A stretch of 64,000 bases of DNA from Nostoc commune NIES-4072 (GCF_003113895.1 NZ_BDUD01000001.1:5824516-5888515); one strand, 5' to 3'; shown: positions 17,474-26,668, numbered from the stretch's first letter. Translations and numbers: made by a program. The notes: generated by a model from the sequence alone, not told the origin.

Positions 17474-19459
17474 ATGATATTTCTTGAACTCGTTCTACAA
17501 AACTTTGGCCCCTACAGTGGAAAACAGGTAATTAATCTTAACCCAAAAATTGATGAGGAAAACTCACACCCAATTATCCTCTTAGGTGGGATGAATGGCG
17601 GCGGAAAAACTACCCTTATGGATGCCATTCGTCTAGCACTCTATGGCGCTCGTGCCCAATGTTCTACCCGTGGTAATTTAAGTTATAGCGATTTTCTCAA
17701 TCAATGTGTTAACAACAAAATAGATCCAGTTGCAGACACGCGGATTGAATTACTTTTTGAACATATTGAAAACGATAAACCAATAAAATACCGTGTTGTC
17801 CGTAGTTGGACAAAAAACCCTAAAGACGGTAAAGATACATTAGGTATTTTAGGCGACAGTGATACATGGCCTGATGCTTTAGTTAATATTTGGGATGAAT
17901 ATATTGAAAATCTCCTACCATTAGGTATTTCTAATTTATTTCTTTTTGATGGTGAACAGGTTAAAGAACTCGCAGAACAGGAAATACCACCACCAGTTGT
18001 AGTAGATGCAATTCGCGGACTTTTAGGACTAGAGTTAGCAGATCGTTTAGCAGTTGATTTAGATATTTTAGTTAATCGTAAACTTAAAGAAGTTGCTAAT
18101 AGTAATGATTTAGCAAATTTAGAGGAAATTGAAACTAGGTTAACCCAACAGCAAGAAGATTATCAAACAACAGAAGAGAAAGTAGAAACTCTCAAAAATC
18201 AGGTAGAAGAGTTAGAACAAAAGCAGCAAGAAGCCTTTGATAAATTTATTTCTGAAGGTGGGAAGATTGCAGCCGAACGCAATCAATTAGAACTACAACA
18301 GAATACAAAGACTGCGGAAATCGAACAAGTACGTCAGTCAATGTGTGAATTAGCGGCTGATGTTTTACCTTTGGCATTAATTCCCAATTTGCTTAATCAG
18401 GTGCAAGCACAGGGAGAAAAAGAATTTCGCCATCAACAGGTACAAATTTCTAAAGATTTGTTAATTGAGCGAGATCAGCGCTTACTTACTTGGCTAAATG
18501 AAGTAGAGATTTCTCCGATACAAGTTGAAAAAATCCAATCATTTTTAATCCAAGATGTGGATAATTTATATGCAAAAACTATCCAGACAGAAGCATCTTG
18601 GCTATTAGCTGATGATGAAATTTTAACTCAGCTAGATAATCTTATCTATCACTTACAAAATTCTAAACTTTCTGCAAAAGAGAAATTAGCTATTCTCAAA
18701 AAGAAAGAAGAGGAAATTCATACTCTAGAAAGACAAGTGCAAACAGCAGCAGCACCAGAAGATTATACAAAGCTGCGTCAAGCACTAGAAGCGGCGCAAA
18801 ACCAAGTTGTTGAAGCTAAAGCAAATTATGAAACAATCCGCCGCCGTTTAGCTGATTTAGAAACTATTATTGCCAAGTCTAAGAGGGAATTAAGTGATTA
18901 TACTGTAGAAAATATTAAGCATAAAAATAGCGAACATATTATTACCTCTGCGACTAAAGTTCAAAACACACTTAAGATTTTTCGTGAAAAGTTAACCCTG
19001 CGAAAGCTCAATAAATTAGAGGAAGAAGTTAAAAATTGCTTCCTTTATCTCCTCCATAAATCAGACTTAGTGCATCGCATCACTATTGATACTAAGACTT
19101 TTAGCCTTTTGCTTTACGATTTAAATGGTAAACCAGTCCCTAAACATCGTTTATCAGCAGGTGAAAAACAATTACTTGCGATCGCCTTCCTCTGGGGTTT
19201 AGCCAAAGTCTCTGGACACCGCCTACCTGTAGCAATCGATACGCCACTAGGTAGACTAGACTCCTCTCACCGCAGTAACTTAGTTGAACGTTACTTTCCA
19301 TCCGCCAGTCATCAAGTAATTTTGCTTTCCACCGATACTGAGATTGGCAAGAAAGAAATGGAAACACTGCGAGAAAACGAAGCGATCGCCCGCGAATACC
19401 TGCTCAAATACGACTCCTCCACCCGCCAAACAACTATCCAACCAGGATATTTTTGGTAG
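17474..19459 (+). CDS. dndD: DNA sulfur modification protein DndD
   Basis: A 661-residue SMC-like ATPase thought to power DNA handling in phosphorothioation. Walker A GGMNGGGKTT is at residues 38-47, and the DndD-typical LFLFDGEQVKEL near 155-166. Two coiled-coil stretches lie at about 205-270 and 385-480. The signature is LSAGEKQLLAIAFLWGL and Walker B is LPVAIDTPLGRLD. It starts 61 bp after dndC without a strong ribosome-binding site. Family length and motif order are normal. Confidence 0.95.
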   Translation: MIFLELVLQNFGPYSGKQVINLNPKIDEENSHPIILLGGMNGGGKTTLMDAIRLALYGARAQCSTRGNLSYSDFLNQCVNNKIDPVADTRIELLFEHIENDKPIKYRVVRSWTKNPKDGKDTLGILGDSDTWPDALVNIWDEYIENLLPLGISNLFLFDGEQVKELAEQEIPPPVVVDAIRGLLGLELADRLAVDLDILVNRKLKEVANSNDLANLEEIETRLTQQQEDYQTTEEKVETLKNQVEELEQKQQEAFDKFISEGGKIAAERNQLELQQNTKTAEIEQVRQSMCELAADVLPLALIPNLLNQVQAQGEKEFRHQQVQISKDLLIERDQRLLTWLNEVEISPIQVEKIQSFLIQDVDNLYAKTIQTEASWLLADDEILTQLDNLIYHLQNSKLSAKEKLAILKKKEEEIHTLERQVQTAAAPEDYTKLRQALEAAQNQVVEAKANYETIRRRLADLETIIAKSKRELSDYTVENIKHKNSEHIITSATKVQNTLKIFREKLTLRKLNKLEEEVKNCFLYLLHKSDLVHRITIDTKTFSLLLYDLNGKPVPKHRLSAGEKQLLAIAFLWGLAKVSGHRLPVAIDTPLGRLDSSHRSNLVERYFPSASHQVILLSTDTEIGKKEMETLRENEAIAREYLLKYDSSTRQTTIQPGYFW

Positions 19460-19551
19460 TAGATATTGTTAAAAAATTGGCGGAGCACGATTTTTATAAC
19501 TCTAGATATTTACAATATATATAACAGCCTTTGGAAAGTAGATAAGCAATT

Positions 19552-19815
19552 ATGAACTCACCACATTTACTAAAAATAGAGCGTGACCTACGTGCTTTGT
19601 CATTAGAAGAACTAGAATGGGTTTTAGAACTTATCACAAGACAAGTGCAAGAAAAGAAGCAAATATCAGATAGCTTTACTGATGTTAAATATATGAATGA
19701 ACAACTAGCTGCAATGGCTAGTGATTTAGATATACAGGCAGAAATTGCCTCTATAAATAATGAATTTGGTGTTACAGAAATGGATGGGTTAAAAAAGGGT
19801 TTAACAAAGTGGTGA
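19552..19815 (+). CDS. Antitoxin of a MazEF/PemIK-type pair
   Basis: An 87-residue acidic protein (LLKIERDLRALSLEELEWVLELITRQVQEKKQ) of the short antitoxin type found directly before PemK/MazF toxins in cyanobacteria. The first half is helical, and the C-terminal tail is likely the toxin-binding part. Its TGA overlaps the GTG of the toxin frame (GTGA, 19812-19815). It sits between dndD and dndE, an insertion in the usual dndC-D-E order. The partner toxin is broken. Confidence 0.65.
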   Translation: MNSPHLLKIERDLRALSLEELEWVLELITRQVQEKKQISDSFTDVKYMNEQLAAMASDLDIQAEIASINNEFGVTEMDGLKKGLTKW

Positions 19816-20163
19816 GCATTGAGAGAGGACAAATTTATTTTATAAATCTTAATCCAGTGCGTGGGCGAGAACAAGCAGGAACACGACCAGTTTTAGTGTT
19901 ATCTATCTATAGACGCTATCAACCAATTACCTTTGGTTGTAACTGTAGTTGTAGGTACGAAAGGAACAAATATTAGGCACGATTATCCAAATAATATACG
20001 AGTATCTCCAAGTGACAGTGGATTGCGACTAGAAACAGTGTTTTTATGTTTTCAAATTCGTTCTTTAGATCCAAATCGCTTTCCTGCTGATCCATCTGGC
20101 AAGATTTCTGACTCCAAGATGCTTGAAGTTGAAACTGCGGTTCGCTACTGTTTGGGTTTATGA
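19812..20163 (+). pseudogene. MazF/PemK toxin broken by 4-bp duplication
   Basis: GTG 19812 starts a MazF-type frame (SIERGQIYFINLNPVRGREQAGTRPVLVLS) that fails at TATCTATCTATAG (19900-19912) and stops at 19974. Removing one CTAT restores SIDAINQLPLVVTVVVGTKGTN and the frame runs through to TGA 20161-20163. The intact protein would be about 116 residues, normal for MazF. The rest of the sequence is well preserved, so the lesion is recent or phase-variable. The GTG overlaps the antitoxin stop. Confidence 0.85.
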
Positions 20164-20193
20164 ACGAAAATTACCTCAATTTTTAGGAAGATA

Positions 20194-20580
20194 ATGGAAT
20201 CACCTATTGAAAGAATAAAACTCTCTCAAACAGCCAAAGACCAACTTACCAAACTTAAGCGCAGCACCAAAATCGACCAATGGAATATTCTATGCCGTTG
20301 GGCGTTTTGTCGTTCCCTCGCAGAATCAACCGCACCCTCCCCCGTCCCAATTCCCCAAGATAGCAATGTCGAAATGACTTGGCGCGTCTTTGGCGGCGAA
20401 ATGTCTGACATACTCCTCCTCGCCCTCAAGCAACGCTGTCACAATGACGGTTATCCCACCGACAAAGAAACCCTCGCCACCCAATTCCGCTTACATTTGC
20501 ATCGCGGTATTGGCTATTTAGCAGGCGATCCAAATATCAAGAAAATTGAAGATTTAATTGAACTAGCGGTTAAAAATTGA
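20194..20580 (+). CDS. dndE: DNA sulfur modification protein DndE
   Basis: A 128-residue protein with the DndE pattern. The N-terminus IERIKLSQTAKDQLTKLKRSTKI is basic and can bind DNA. The middle has WNILCRWAFCRSL, and the C-terminus HLHRGIGYLAGD. DndE binds nicked double-stranded DNA in characterised systems. It follows the broken toxin by 30 bp and ends 51 bp before the methyltransferase gene. Length and motif order are normal. Confidence 0.92.
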   Translation: MESPIERIKLSQTAKDQLTKLKRSTKIDQWNILCRWAFCRSLAESTAPSPVPIPQDSNVEMTWRVFGGEMSDILLLALKQRCHNDGYPTDKETLATQFRLHLHRGIGYLAGDPNIKKIEDLIELAVKN

Positions 20581-20593
20581 AAGGATATTAGTT

Positions 20594-20620
20594 GACTGTT
20601 AACTGTTCACTGTTAACTGA
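20594..20620. repeat. Short STRR heptamers (ACTGTTA/ACTGTTC)
   Basis: Three to four 7-bp units of the ACTGTTM type lie between dndE and the methyltransferase gene, just before its ATG at 20632. Similar units recur at about 51078-51110. Confidence 0.6.
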
Positions 20621-20631
20621 CAATTAATATT

Positions 20632-22089
20632 ATGCCTGAAACGCTAGAAATCGAGCGTCATAGAGCTGCGATCGCTCGCACTGACATATCTCGCCCCGTG
20701 CGATTAGCAATAGAATGGGCAATCTTAAATCAAGACACCACTTTTTTTGACTACGGTTGCGGCTATGGTGGTGATGTCCAACGAGTTAAAAACTTAGGCT
20801 ACACCAGTGCAGGCTGGGACCCTTACTACTATCCCGATGTCCCACGCACCCCCGCCGATGTGGTCAACTTGGGCTATGTCCTCAACGTTATTGAAGACGC
20901 AGAGGAACGCCGTCAAAGCCTTCGCCAAGCCTGGAAACTCACAGGGAAAGTTTTAATTGTCGCAGCTCAAATACTGATTAACGCTCCCAGCAAAACCCAA
21001 CTTGCTTACAATGATGGCATTGTGACGCGCCGCAATACTTTTCAGAAATATTACGAACAAGAAGAACTCAAAACTTATATTGATGAAGTCTTAAATGTAG
21101 ATGCAGTACCGATCGCACTAGGCGTTTACTTTGTTTTTCGAGATGAAGCTGAAAAAGAAAGTTACAAAGCTATCCGCTTCTTTTCTAGCACTTCTACACC
21201 GCGAGTCCGCATCCCCACAAAGCGGTTTGAAGACTATCAAGAACAGCTACAACCACTCATGACTTTCTTTACCAAGCGCGGTAGACTACCTGTGAAAGGC
21301 GAATTGGAAAATGAACAAGAATTACTAAGCGAATTTGGTAACTTTCGCCGCGCCTTCGGTGTAGTTTTGCAAGCTACTGATGAGGCTGAATGGGATGCGA
21401 TCGCTTACCGTCGTTCTCTAGATATCCAAGTTTATCTTGCCCTCACCCACTTTGATAAACGCCCTGCATGGCAGAAACTAGCACCAGAAATACGTCACGA
21501 TATCAAAGCCTTTTTTAGTAGCTATGAAGAAGCTTGTCAAGTCGCCGACCAAAAGCTTTTCAGCTTGGGTAAACCTGGGGTGATTCAAACTGCGTGCGAA
21601 AAAAGCAAAATTGGTAAACATACGCGCGGTGCGCTTTACGTCCATGTTTCCGCACTTGCTGCACTTGATCCCGTACTACGAATTTGTGAAGGTTGCGCTA
21701 GCCGTACCATTGGGCGTGTCGATGAAGCTACATTAATCAAATATCACACTGATAAACCGCAAATATCCTATCTGTCTTATCCCGAATTCGACACTGATCC
21801 TCATCCCGCGTTAAAAGCCAGCATCGGTATTGATTTAAAAACCCTATTTGTCACTCATCGAGATTATGAAACTAGGGCAAATCCGCCAATTTTGCACCGT
21901 AAGGAAACATTTGTTACCAGCAACTACCCACGCTACGAAGAATTTGCTAAACTCACCCAACAAGAACAGGAATTAGGGCTGCTTAACCAAAAAAGCGACA
22001 TTGGTACGCGTGAAGGTTGGGAAAAATGCCTCGCTGCACACAGAGTAGAAATCAGAGGGCATCAGGTTTGTCCAATTCAGGACAGTTAA
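20632..22089 (+). CDS. Dnd-associated putative methyltransferase
   Basis: A 485-residue protein matching the family described as DNA phosphorothioation-associated putative methyltransferase. The SAM-binding motif I FFDYGCGYGGDVQRV is at about residues 38-52, with further Rossmann elements ADVVNLGYVLNVIED and WKLTGKVLIVAAQ. The C-terminal two thirds are family-specific (LAPEIRHDIKAFFSSYEEAC, FVTSNYPRYEEFAKLT). The substrate is not known. It ends the plus-strand dnd run and probably belongs to the same transcript. Confidence 0.85.
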   Translation: MPETLEIERHRAAIARTDISRPVRLAIEWAILNQDTTFFDYGCGYGGDVQRVKNLGYTSAGWDPYYYPDVPRTPADVVNLGYVLNVIEDAEERRQSLRQAWKLTGKVLIVAAQILINAPSKTQLAYNDGIVTRRNTFQKYYEQEELKTYIDEVLNVDAVPIALGVYFVFRDEAEKESYKAIRFFSSTSTPRVRIPTKRFEDYQEQLQPLMTFFTKRGRLPVKGELENEQELLSEFGNFRRAFGVVLQATDEAEWDAIAYRRSLDIQVYLALTHFDKRPAWQKLAPEIRHDIKAFFSSYEEACQVADQKLFSLGKPGVIQTACEKSKIGKHTRGALYVHVSALAALDPVLRICEGCASRTIGRVDEATLIKYHTDKPQISYLSYPEFDTDPHPALKASIGIDLKTLFVTHRDYETRANPPILHRKETFVTSNYPRYEEFAKLTQQEQELGLLNQKSDIGTREGWEKCLAAHRVEIRGHQVCPIQDS

Positions 22090-22307
22090 AAAAGCTAAGA
22101 CTTTCCAAGCATTCTTGATGAGCATATCAGCCAAGAAGATTTGGTGCAAACTGGCGTATATGCATGAGATGGTATAGCAGGTGTGGCAAGATAACTGCAA
22201 TTGGCTAATACCAATTTATAATTCCTGCATTTGCATGATAGGCGCTTGCTGCGTCCGATAGCATTCTTAAGTGAAATTAATCAAAGGTGTTAAGGAATGT
22301 TTAAACA

Positions 22308-23822
22308 ATGAGAGAAATGCAAGCACTGCGACAAGCTGTCCAAAGTCGTAAGATGGGTGCTTTGTTATTGCTAGGTTTTGCATCTGGGTTGCCGTTGTTT
22401 TTAACTAGTAGAACGTTGCAGTTGTGGATGCAAGATGCCAAGGTTGATATAGGGAAAATTACTTTATTTGGTCTGCTGGCTTTACCTTATTCCCTAAAAT
22501 TCTTATGGTCTCCTTTATTAGATAGATTTATACCGCCAGTTTTGGGAGGAAGACGGGGTTGGCTAGTAATCACGCAACTCGGATTAGCATTAGCGATCGC
22601 ACTTCTAGCATTACAACAGCCTGCCCAAAATGATCAAGTACTACAAGTACTGGCAATCAACTGTTTGATCATCACTTTTTTAAGTTCCACCCAAGACATT
22701 GCCGGTGATGCCTACCGCACGGACATTTTAAACCCCATAGAAGCCAAAACAGGTGCATCAGTTTGGGTTCTAGGCTATCGTTTAGCCCTGTTTATTACTA
22801 GTTCCTTAGCTTTGGTTTTAGCAGATCATATCCCTTGGAATGGTGTTTACTTACTAATGGCAGCTTTAATGGCAGGGAGTATAGTGACAACTTTATGGGC
22901 ACCAGCAGAACCAAAGATCAGCGACAACAAACAAAAAGCTGCGCCCCTATCTTTCAAAGATGTCATTTTTCTGCTATTTATAACTGTGTTAGTAGTTGGA
23001 TTAATCGGAGGTGTATTTGTCGGCTTTATCTCTCTACCTGTATTTTATTGGCTATTAGCAACTTTGATATTAGCCTGGATAGTCACGTCTTTGTTACTAC
23101 CGACAGAGTTATTAGGTGAGGTAAGAGAAGATAGTCCGCCCCAAAATTTACAAGAAGCAATTTTCCTACCATTCAAGGAATTCTTTCACCGATTTGGGCT
23201 TCCTCAAGCTAGCGTCATCCTAGTTTTTATTGTCCTATATAAGCTAGGTGATTCTTTGGTGGGAATCACAGCGAATTTATTTTTGCGGGAAATCAGTTTT
23301 ACTAAAACAGAGATTGGGACAATTCAAGCTGGAATGGGTTTTCTAGCGACGACTGTCGGTGTATTAGTCGGTGGCGTCATTATGACTAGAATTAACCTTA
23401 ATCGCAGTCTATGGATATTTGGGATACTGCAATTATTGAGTAACTTGGGTTATTATGCGTTAGCGGTTGCTGGCAAAGATTATTCGCTTTTAGTGTTGGC
23501 AGTGAACATTGAAAACTTCAGTGCTGGATTAGTCACAGTTGCTACAGTTGCATTTTTAATGAACCTTTGTAACCACCGCTTTACAACTACTCAGTTTGCT
23601 TTATTCTCTAGCTTAATGGCTATTAGTAGAGATGTTCTTTCAGCTCCTGCCGGAGATTGGGCTAAGGCTACAGGCTGGCCCTCATTTTTCTTGCTAACCA
23701 TAGTAGTGGCCCTACCTGGATTGCTACTTTTACCGTTAGTTGCCCCCTGGAACCCTCAGCCAGTGGCAGTATCCAGACCAGGACTTGAGGACGAAGAAGA
23801 GGATATATGGGGAATCAAGTAG
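22308..23822 (+). CDS. AmpG-like MFS permease
   Basis: A 504-residue membrane protein with about 12 hydrophobic helices. It begins with RKMGALLLLGFASGLPLFLTSRTLQLWM, the AmpG-type first helix, and contains SSTQDIAGDAYRTDIL, characteristic of AmpG muropeptide permeases. Likely role: import of cell-wall turnover products. The last 16 bp overlap the next gene, so the two are co-translated. ATG 22308 is supported by length. Confidence 0.8.
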   Translation: MREMQALRQAVQSRKMGALLLLGFASGLPLFLTSRTLQLWMQDAKVDIGKITLFGLLALPYSLKFLWSPLLDRFIPPVLGGRRGWLVITQLGLALAIALLALQQPAQNDQVLQVLAINCLIITFLSSTQDIAGDAYRTDILNPIEAKTGASVWVLGYRLALFITSSLALVLADHIPWNGVYLLMAALMAGSIVTTLWAPAEPKISDNKQKAAPLSFKDVIFLLFITVLVVGLIGGVFVGFISLPVFYWLLATLILAWIVTSLLLPTELLGEVREDSPPQNLQEAIFLPFKEFFHRFGLPQASVILVFIVLYKLGDSLVGITANLFLREISFTKTEIGTIQAGMGFLATTVGVLVGGVIMTRINLNRSLWIFGILQLLSNLGYYALAVAGKDYSLLVLAVNIENFSAGLVTVATVAFLMNLCNHRFTTTQFALFSSLMAISRDVLSAPAGDWAKATGWPSFFLLTIVVALPGLLLLPLVAPWNPQPVAVSRPGLEDEEEDIWGIK

Positions 23823-24214
23823 TTATTGCTGTCGGCACATTTATTCTCTTACTCACTGGTTTATTACTTGGCTATGTTCTCTCACAGTTAGTTCTAGGAT
23901 TTCTAGCATTTAACCTCCTAACTTTTTTCGGAACACTCAGCCTAATTTTAATTTTTGGTACACTTTATTACGTTTTATTTTGGCAGTTGCGGAGAGATCA
24001 GTCTCGGCCATCAACTATAAATGAAGGGATACGAAACCAGGTAGACGATGGTGTATCTGATAGCTATCTCAAAAACAGGCTAATCGCTAAATTATCCGGT
24101 GATACTGCTGCTGCCGAACGGTTAATTGAACAAGCAAAAGAAACTTATCCTGGGATGCCGGAGAATTGGTATTGTGAGAGAGTCCTTGATGACTTAGAGC
24201 GCGATCGCCAATAG
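23807..24214 (+). CDS. Small membrane protein of unknown function
   Basis: 135 residues with two adjacent hydrophobic helices (about 4-30 and 34-62), then a soluble tail with LIAKLSGDTAAAERLIEQAKETYPGMPENWYCERVLDDLERD. It overlaps the permease gene by 16 bp, so it is translationally coupled. The tail motif recurs in cyanobacterial conserved proteins of unknown function. No catalytic residues seen. Confidence 0.75.
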   Translation: MGNQVVIAVGTFILLLTGLLLGYVLSQLVLGFLAFNLLTFFGTLSLILIFGTLYYVLFWQLRRDQSRPSTINEGIRNQVDDGVSDSYLKNRLIAKLSGDTAAAERLIEQAKETYPGMPENWYCERVLDDLERDRQ

Positions 24215-24221
24215 TGGAAGC

Positions 24222-24313
24222 AGGGAGTGGAGTGGGGGAGATGAGGGAGATGAGGGAGCAGGGGGAGCAGGAGAAGAATAACAATGCCCTATTCCCCATT
24301 CCCTATTCCCCAT
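24222..24313. repeat. STRR tract (GAGGGA / CCCATTC types)
   Basis: Purine-rich GGGGGAGAT/GAGGGAG units are followed by CCCTATTCCCCATTC units. They fill much of the gap between the membrane-protein gene and the 62-aa ORF. Confidence 0.7.
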
Positions 24314-24408
24314 TTCCATGCACAGAAAATTGCTAAAATAAATCAAGAATACTTCACAAATCTTCAGCTAGGTTCTCATAAAAGTTCCTAGCTTCTTGCA
24401 ATTAAAAT

Positions 24409-24597
24409 ATGGCTATTTTTCGTCAATACATCGCCCCACTGCTTGCAGTATTAGTATTTTTATTTGCCCTAGTGGCAGTCAGCGCCCGGATATTTTTACC
24501 CTCCGATATGGCAGCACCCGCACCAATTGAACAGGTGGGGGTAAGTTCTCAACCTACTCCAACTGATTTTCCACCAGCACCACATAACGCGAGCTAG
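24409..24597 (+). CDS. Small single-helix membrane protein
   Basis: A 62-residue protein with one membrane helix (APLLAVLVFLFALVAVSARIF) and a short proline-rich exported tail (PAPIEQ...PTPTDFPPAP). ATG 24409 follows AATTAAAAT with no strong ribosome-binding site. The hydrophobic pattern and coding quality suggest a real gene. Function unknown. Confidence 0.6.
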   Translation: MAIFRQYIAPLLAVLVFLFALVAVSARIFLPSDMAAPAPIEQVGVSSQPTPTDFPPAPHNAS

Positions 24598-24618
24598 CTA
24601 AGTCAATAAACATCAGAA

Positions 24619-25233
24619 GTGTCTGAGCAACTACTACTGGGGTATATTATTCGCCGTGGTTCTACTTTGGATCGGGCGCTGCTGCTTAAATTCATACAGC
24701 GAACTTACGAGGATCTCTTTCCCAATGAGGATTTTTCTCACCTAGAGCAAACAGTTAAGCAATACTTTTCTAGTGATACGCCCTTGTGGTGGGTAGAGGA
24801 GGAGGGGAAGCAGGGAGCAGGAAGCAGGGAGCAGGGGGAGATGGGGGAGATGGGGGAGATGAGGGAGATGGGGGAGATGAGGGAGATGAGGGAGACAAGA
24901 AGAATAAGCAATGCCCCATGCCCCATTCCCAATGCCCAATTCCCAATGCCTAATTCCCCCATAGCCTGCCTCTGGGTGGGCAATTCTATAGATCAAGTGC
25001 AGGGAAACCGTCATGCTCATATCTTTATTCTCTACGTTGTACCAGAACATCGGCGACGGGGTATTGGTAGAGCGTTGATGCGATATGTGGAAAATTGGGC
25101 TATTCAAAGAGGCGATCGCCAGATTGGATTGCAAGTTTTTCAATCAAACAAACCAGCATTAAATCTTTACAATCAGTTAGGTTATCAAACCCAATCCCTC
25201 TGGATGGTAAAATTCCTGAGTGCAGAAAAATAA
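24619..25233 (+). CDS. GNAT acetyltransferase with STRR-derived insert
   Basis: A GNAT-fold protein. The acetyl-CoA motif A is HIFILYVVPEHRRRGIGRALM, followed by LQVFQSNKPALNLYNQLGYQ (motif B). The substrate is unknown. Residues about 61-114 (bases 24799-24960) are low-complexity GEMGEMREM and PNAQFPMPN, encoded by heptamer repeats inserted in frame (54 codons) between the N-terminal strands. The GTG start 24619 keeps the family N-terminus (MSEQLLLGYIIRRG). The core motifs look intact, so it may still be active. Confidence 0.85.
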   Translation: MSEQLLLGYIIRRGSTLDRALLLKFIQRTYEDLFPNEDFSHLEQTVKQYFSSDTPLWWVEEEGKQGAGSREQGEMGEMGEMREMGEMREMRETRRISNAPCPIPNAQFPMPNSPIACLWVGNSIDQVQGNRHAHIFILYVVPEHRRRGIGRALMRYVENWAIQRGDRQIGLQVFQSNKPALNLYNQLGYQTQSLWMVKFLSAEK

Positions 25234-25409
25234 ATTATAGGATAGCAGTAACATCATACTTAAGCGTCGAAGTTATGGCGTTTCTCGTTTGGATAAAACT
25301 CAACGAGGAGAAAGGAAAGTGTATAATTACGCAACTCATACTTATAAAGCTTTAACTTATTGACGCGGGGGATTATGTGTTAATCCCGAAAAGGGATTTA
25401 AATGAAATT

Positions 25410-26168
25410 ATGTATGACGAAGACGATCTCAGCCTACTCGATATTGAGGAGGAGCTAGAAAGCCCCCTAGATAAAATAGAGCCGCTAACTGACGAATCAG
25501 TGGTGGCAAAACCTGATCCAGAAATGATGCTAGCCTTGCTGGAAAATCCCCAGCCACAGCAAAGAATGTTAGCGGCGCGTGCTTTTTGTGATATAGAAGA
25601 TGCGCGTGCTACCCCCCATCTGATTCGCCTGTTAAGTGATACCTGTCCCTTAGTGCGCGTGAGTGCAGCTTATGCACTTGGACGCAATCCTAGTTCAGAA
25701 GCAGTGAGTCCGTTAATTGCTCAACTAAACAGTGATTGGAATGGCTATGTGCGTAAAGGTGTTGTTTGGGCTTTAGGAAACTGTCGCGATCGCCGTTGTT
25801 TACCGCCCCTAGCAGATGCCCTCAGAACTGACATTTCCGCAGTGCGTTTGTGGGCTGCTAGCGCCTTAGCACAAATGGCAGATGTGGGTTATGAAGCGGT
25901 TATAGGGGCAATACCACCATTAATTGAAGCCTTAGTCAAAGATCCTGTGGAAGCAGTGCGAAGTAACAGTGCATGGGCAATTGGTCAACTGTGCCGCGAA
26001 CTGCCTTCTAATGTAGTTTATGCCACAGCGATCGACGCTTTAATTCAAGCCTTTGCCGAAGACCAAGATTTAGGAGTTAGGGCAGACGCTAAAGCCTCAC
26101 TGTTAGGAGTGGGTGATCCCCGTGGTTTACAGCTGATTGAAACCCTAGAACAAGAAGGATGGTTTTGA
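25410..26168 (+). CDS. HEAT-repeat protein (PBS lyase HEAT-like)
   Basis: Residues 30-240 are tandem HEAT-like helical repeats (ATPHLIRLLSDTCPLVRVSAAYALGRN; SPLIAQLNSDWNGYVRKGVVWALGNC; PPLADALRTDISAVRLWAASALAQM; and others). Such proteins are scaffolds or phycobilin-lyase relatives; no lyase-specific residues can be confirmed here. I prefer ATG 25410 (MYDEDDLSLLD) over GTG 25377, because the acidic MYDED start fits the protein better. The GTG start would add 11 residues. Confidence 0.85.
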   Translation: MYDEDDLSLLDIEEELESPLDKIEPLTDESVVAKPDPEMMLALLENPQPQQRMLAARAFCDIEDARATPHLIRLLSDTCPLVRVSAAYALGRNPSSEAVSPLIAQLNSDWNGYVRKGVVWALGNCRDRRCLPPLADALRTDISAVRLWAASALAQMADVGYEAVIGAIPPLIEALVKDPVEAVRSNSAWAIGQLCRELPSNVVYATAIDALIQAFAEDQDLGVRADAKASLLGVGDPRGLQLIETLEQEGWF

Positions 26169-26169
26169 T

Positions 26170-26258
26170 TTAGGCATAGGGCATTGGGCATTGGGCATTG
26201 GGCATTATTGTTATTCTTCTCCTGCTCCCCCTGCTCCCTTATCCCCCTCATCCCTAGA
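26170..26258. repeat. STRR tract between convergent genes
   Basis: GGGCATT units lie at about 26178-26204 and CCCCCTG/CTCCC units after them. They separate the convergent HEAT and cupin genes. Confidence 0.75.
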
Positions 26259-26260
26259 CC

Positions 26261-26668
26261 TTACTGACCTTCAGCTACAGGTTTGACCAAATTTAAATCA
26301 TAGGGGCGTTCCGTATCATCTTCGCCCAAATATTCACCATTTTGAATTTCCAGAATAATTAGTGGAATCTGCCCAGGATTTTCTACCTTATGTAGGGTTG
26401 CTGCGGGAACATAAGTTGATTCGTTTCGATTCAGTAAAATTTCTTTTTCTCCACAAGTCACCTTTGCTACACCAGAGACTACAACCCAATGTTCATTGCG
26501 ATGATAATGAATTTGTGGTTTAATTCCGTGCCTGGGCTTAATTTCAAGACGACTAATTCTATAGCTTTCTCCCTCCTCAATTACCTGTACTTCACCCCAG
26601 TATCGTGTACCTGAATGTGGAGACAATTCGTTGATATTTGACTGAGTATTATTTTCATTGGGAGTCAT
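26261..26668 (-). CDS. Cupin, mannose-6-phosphate isomerase type
   Basis: A 135-residue cupin of the C-terminal domain type found in ManC (mannose-1-phosphate guanylyltransferase / mannose-6-phosphate isomerase). The metal-site motif is IHYHRNEHWVVVSG, and the later VPAATLHKVEN supplies another His. RYWGEVQVIEEG begins the domain. As a stand-alone domain it may isomerise mannose-6-phosphate for GDP-mannose synthesis. No partner gene is adjacent. Confidence 0.85.
   Translation of the reverse strand: MTPNENNTQSNINELSPHSGTRYWGEVQVIEEGESYRISRLEIKPRHGIKPQIHYHRNEHWVVVSGVAKVTCGEKEILLNRNESTYVPAATLHKVENPGQIPLIILEIQNGEYLGEDDTERPYDLNLVKPVAEGQ

Noticed and set aside
6714-22089. Prophage origin of the island
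   Set aside because: No integrase, capsid, tail or terminase gene is present, and no attachment repeats were found at its edges.
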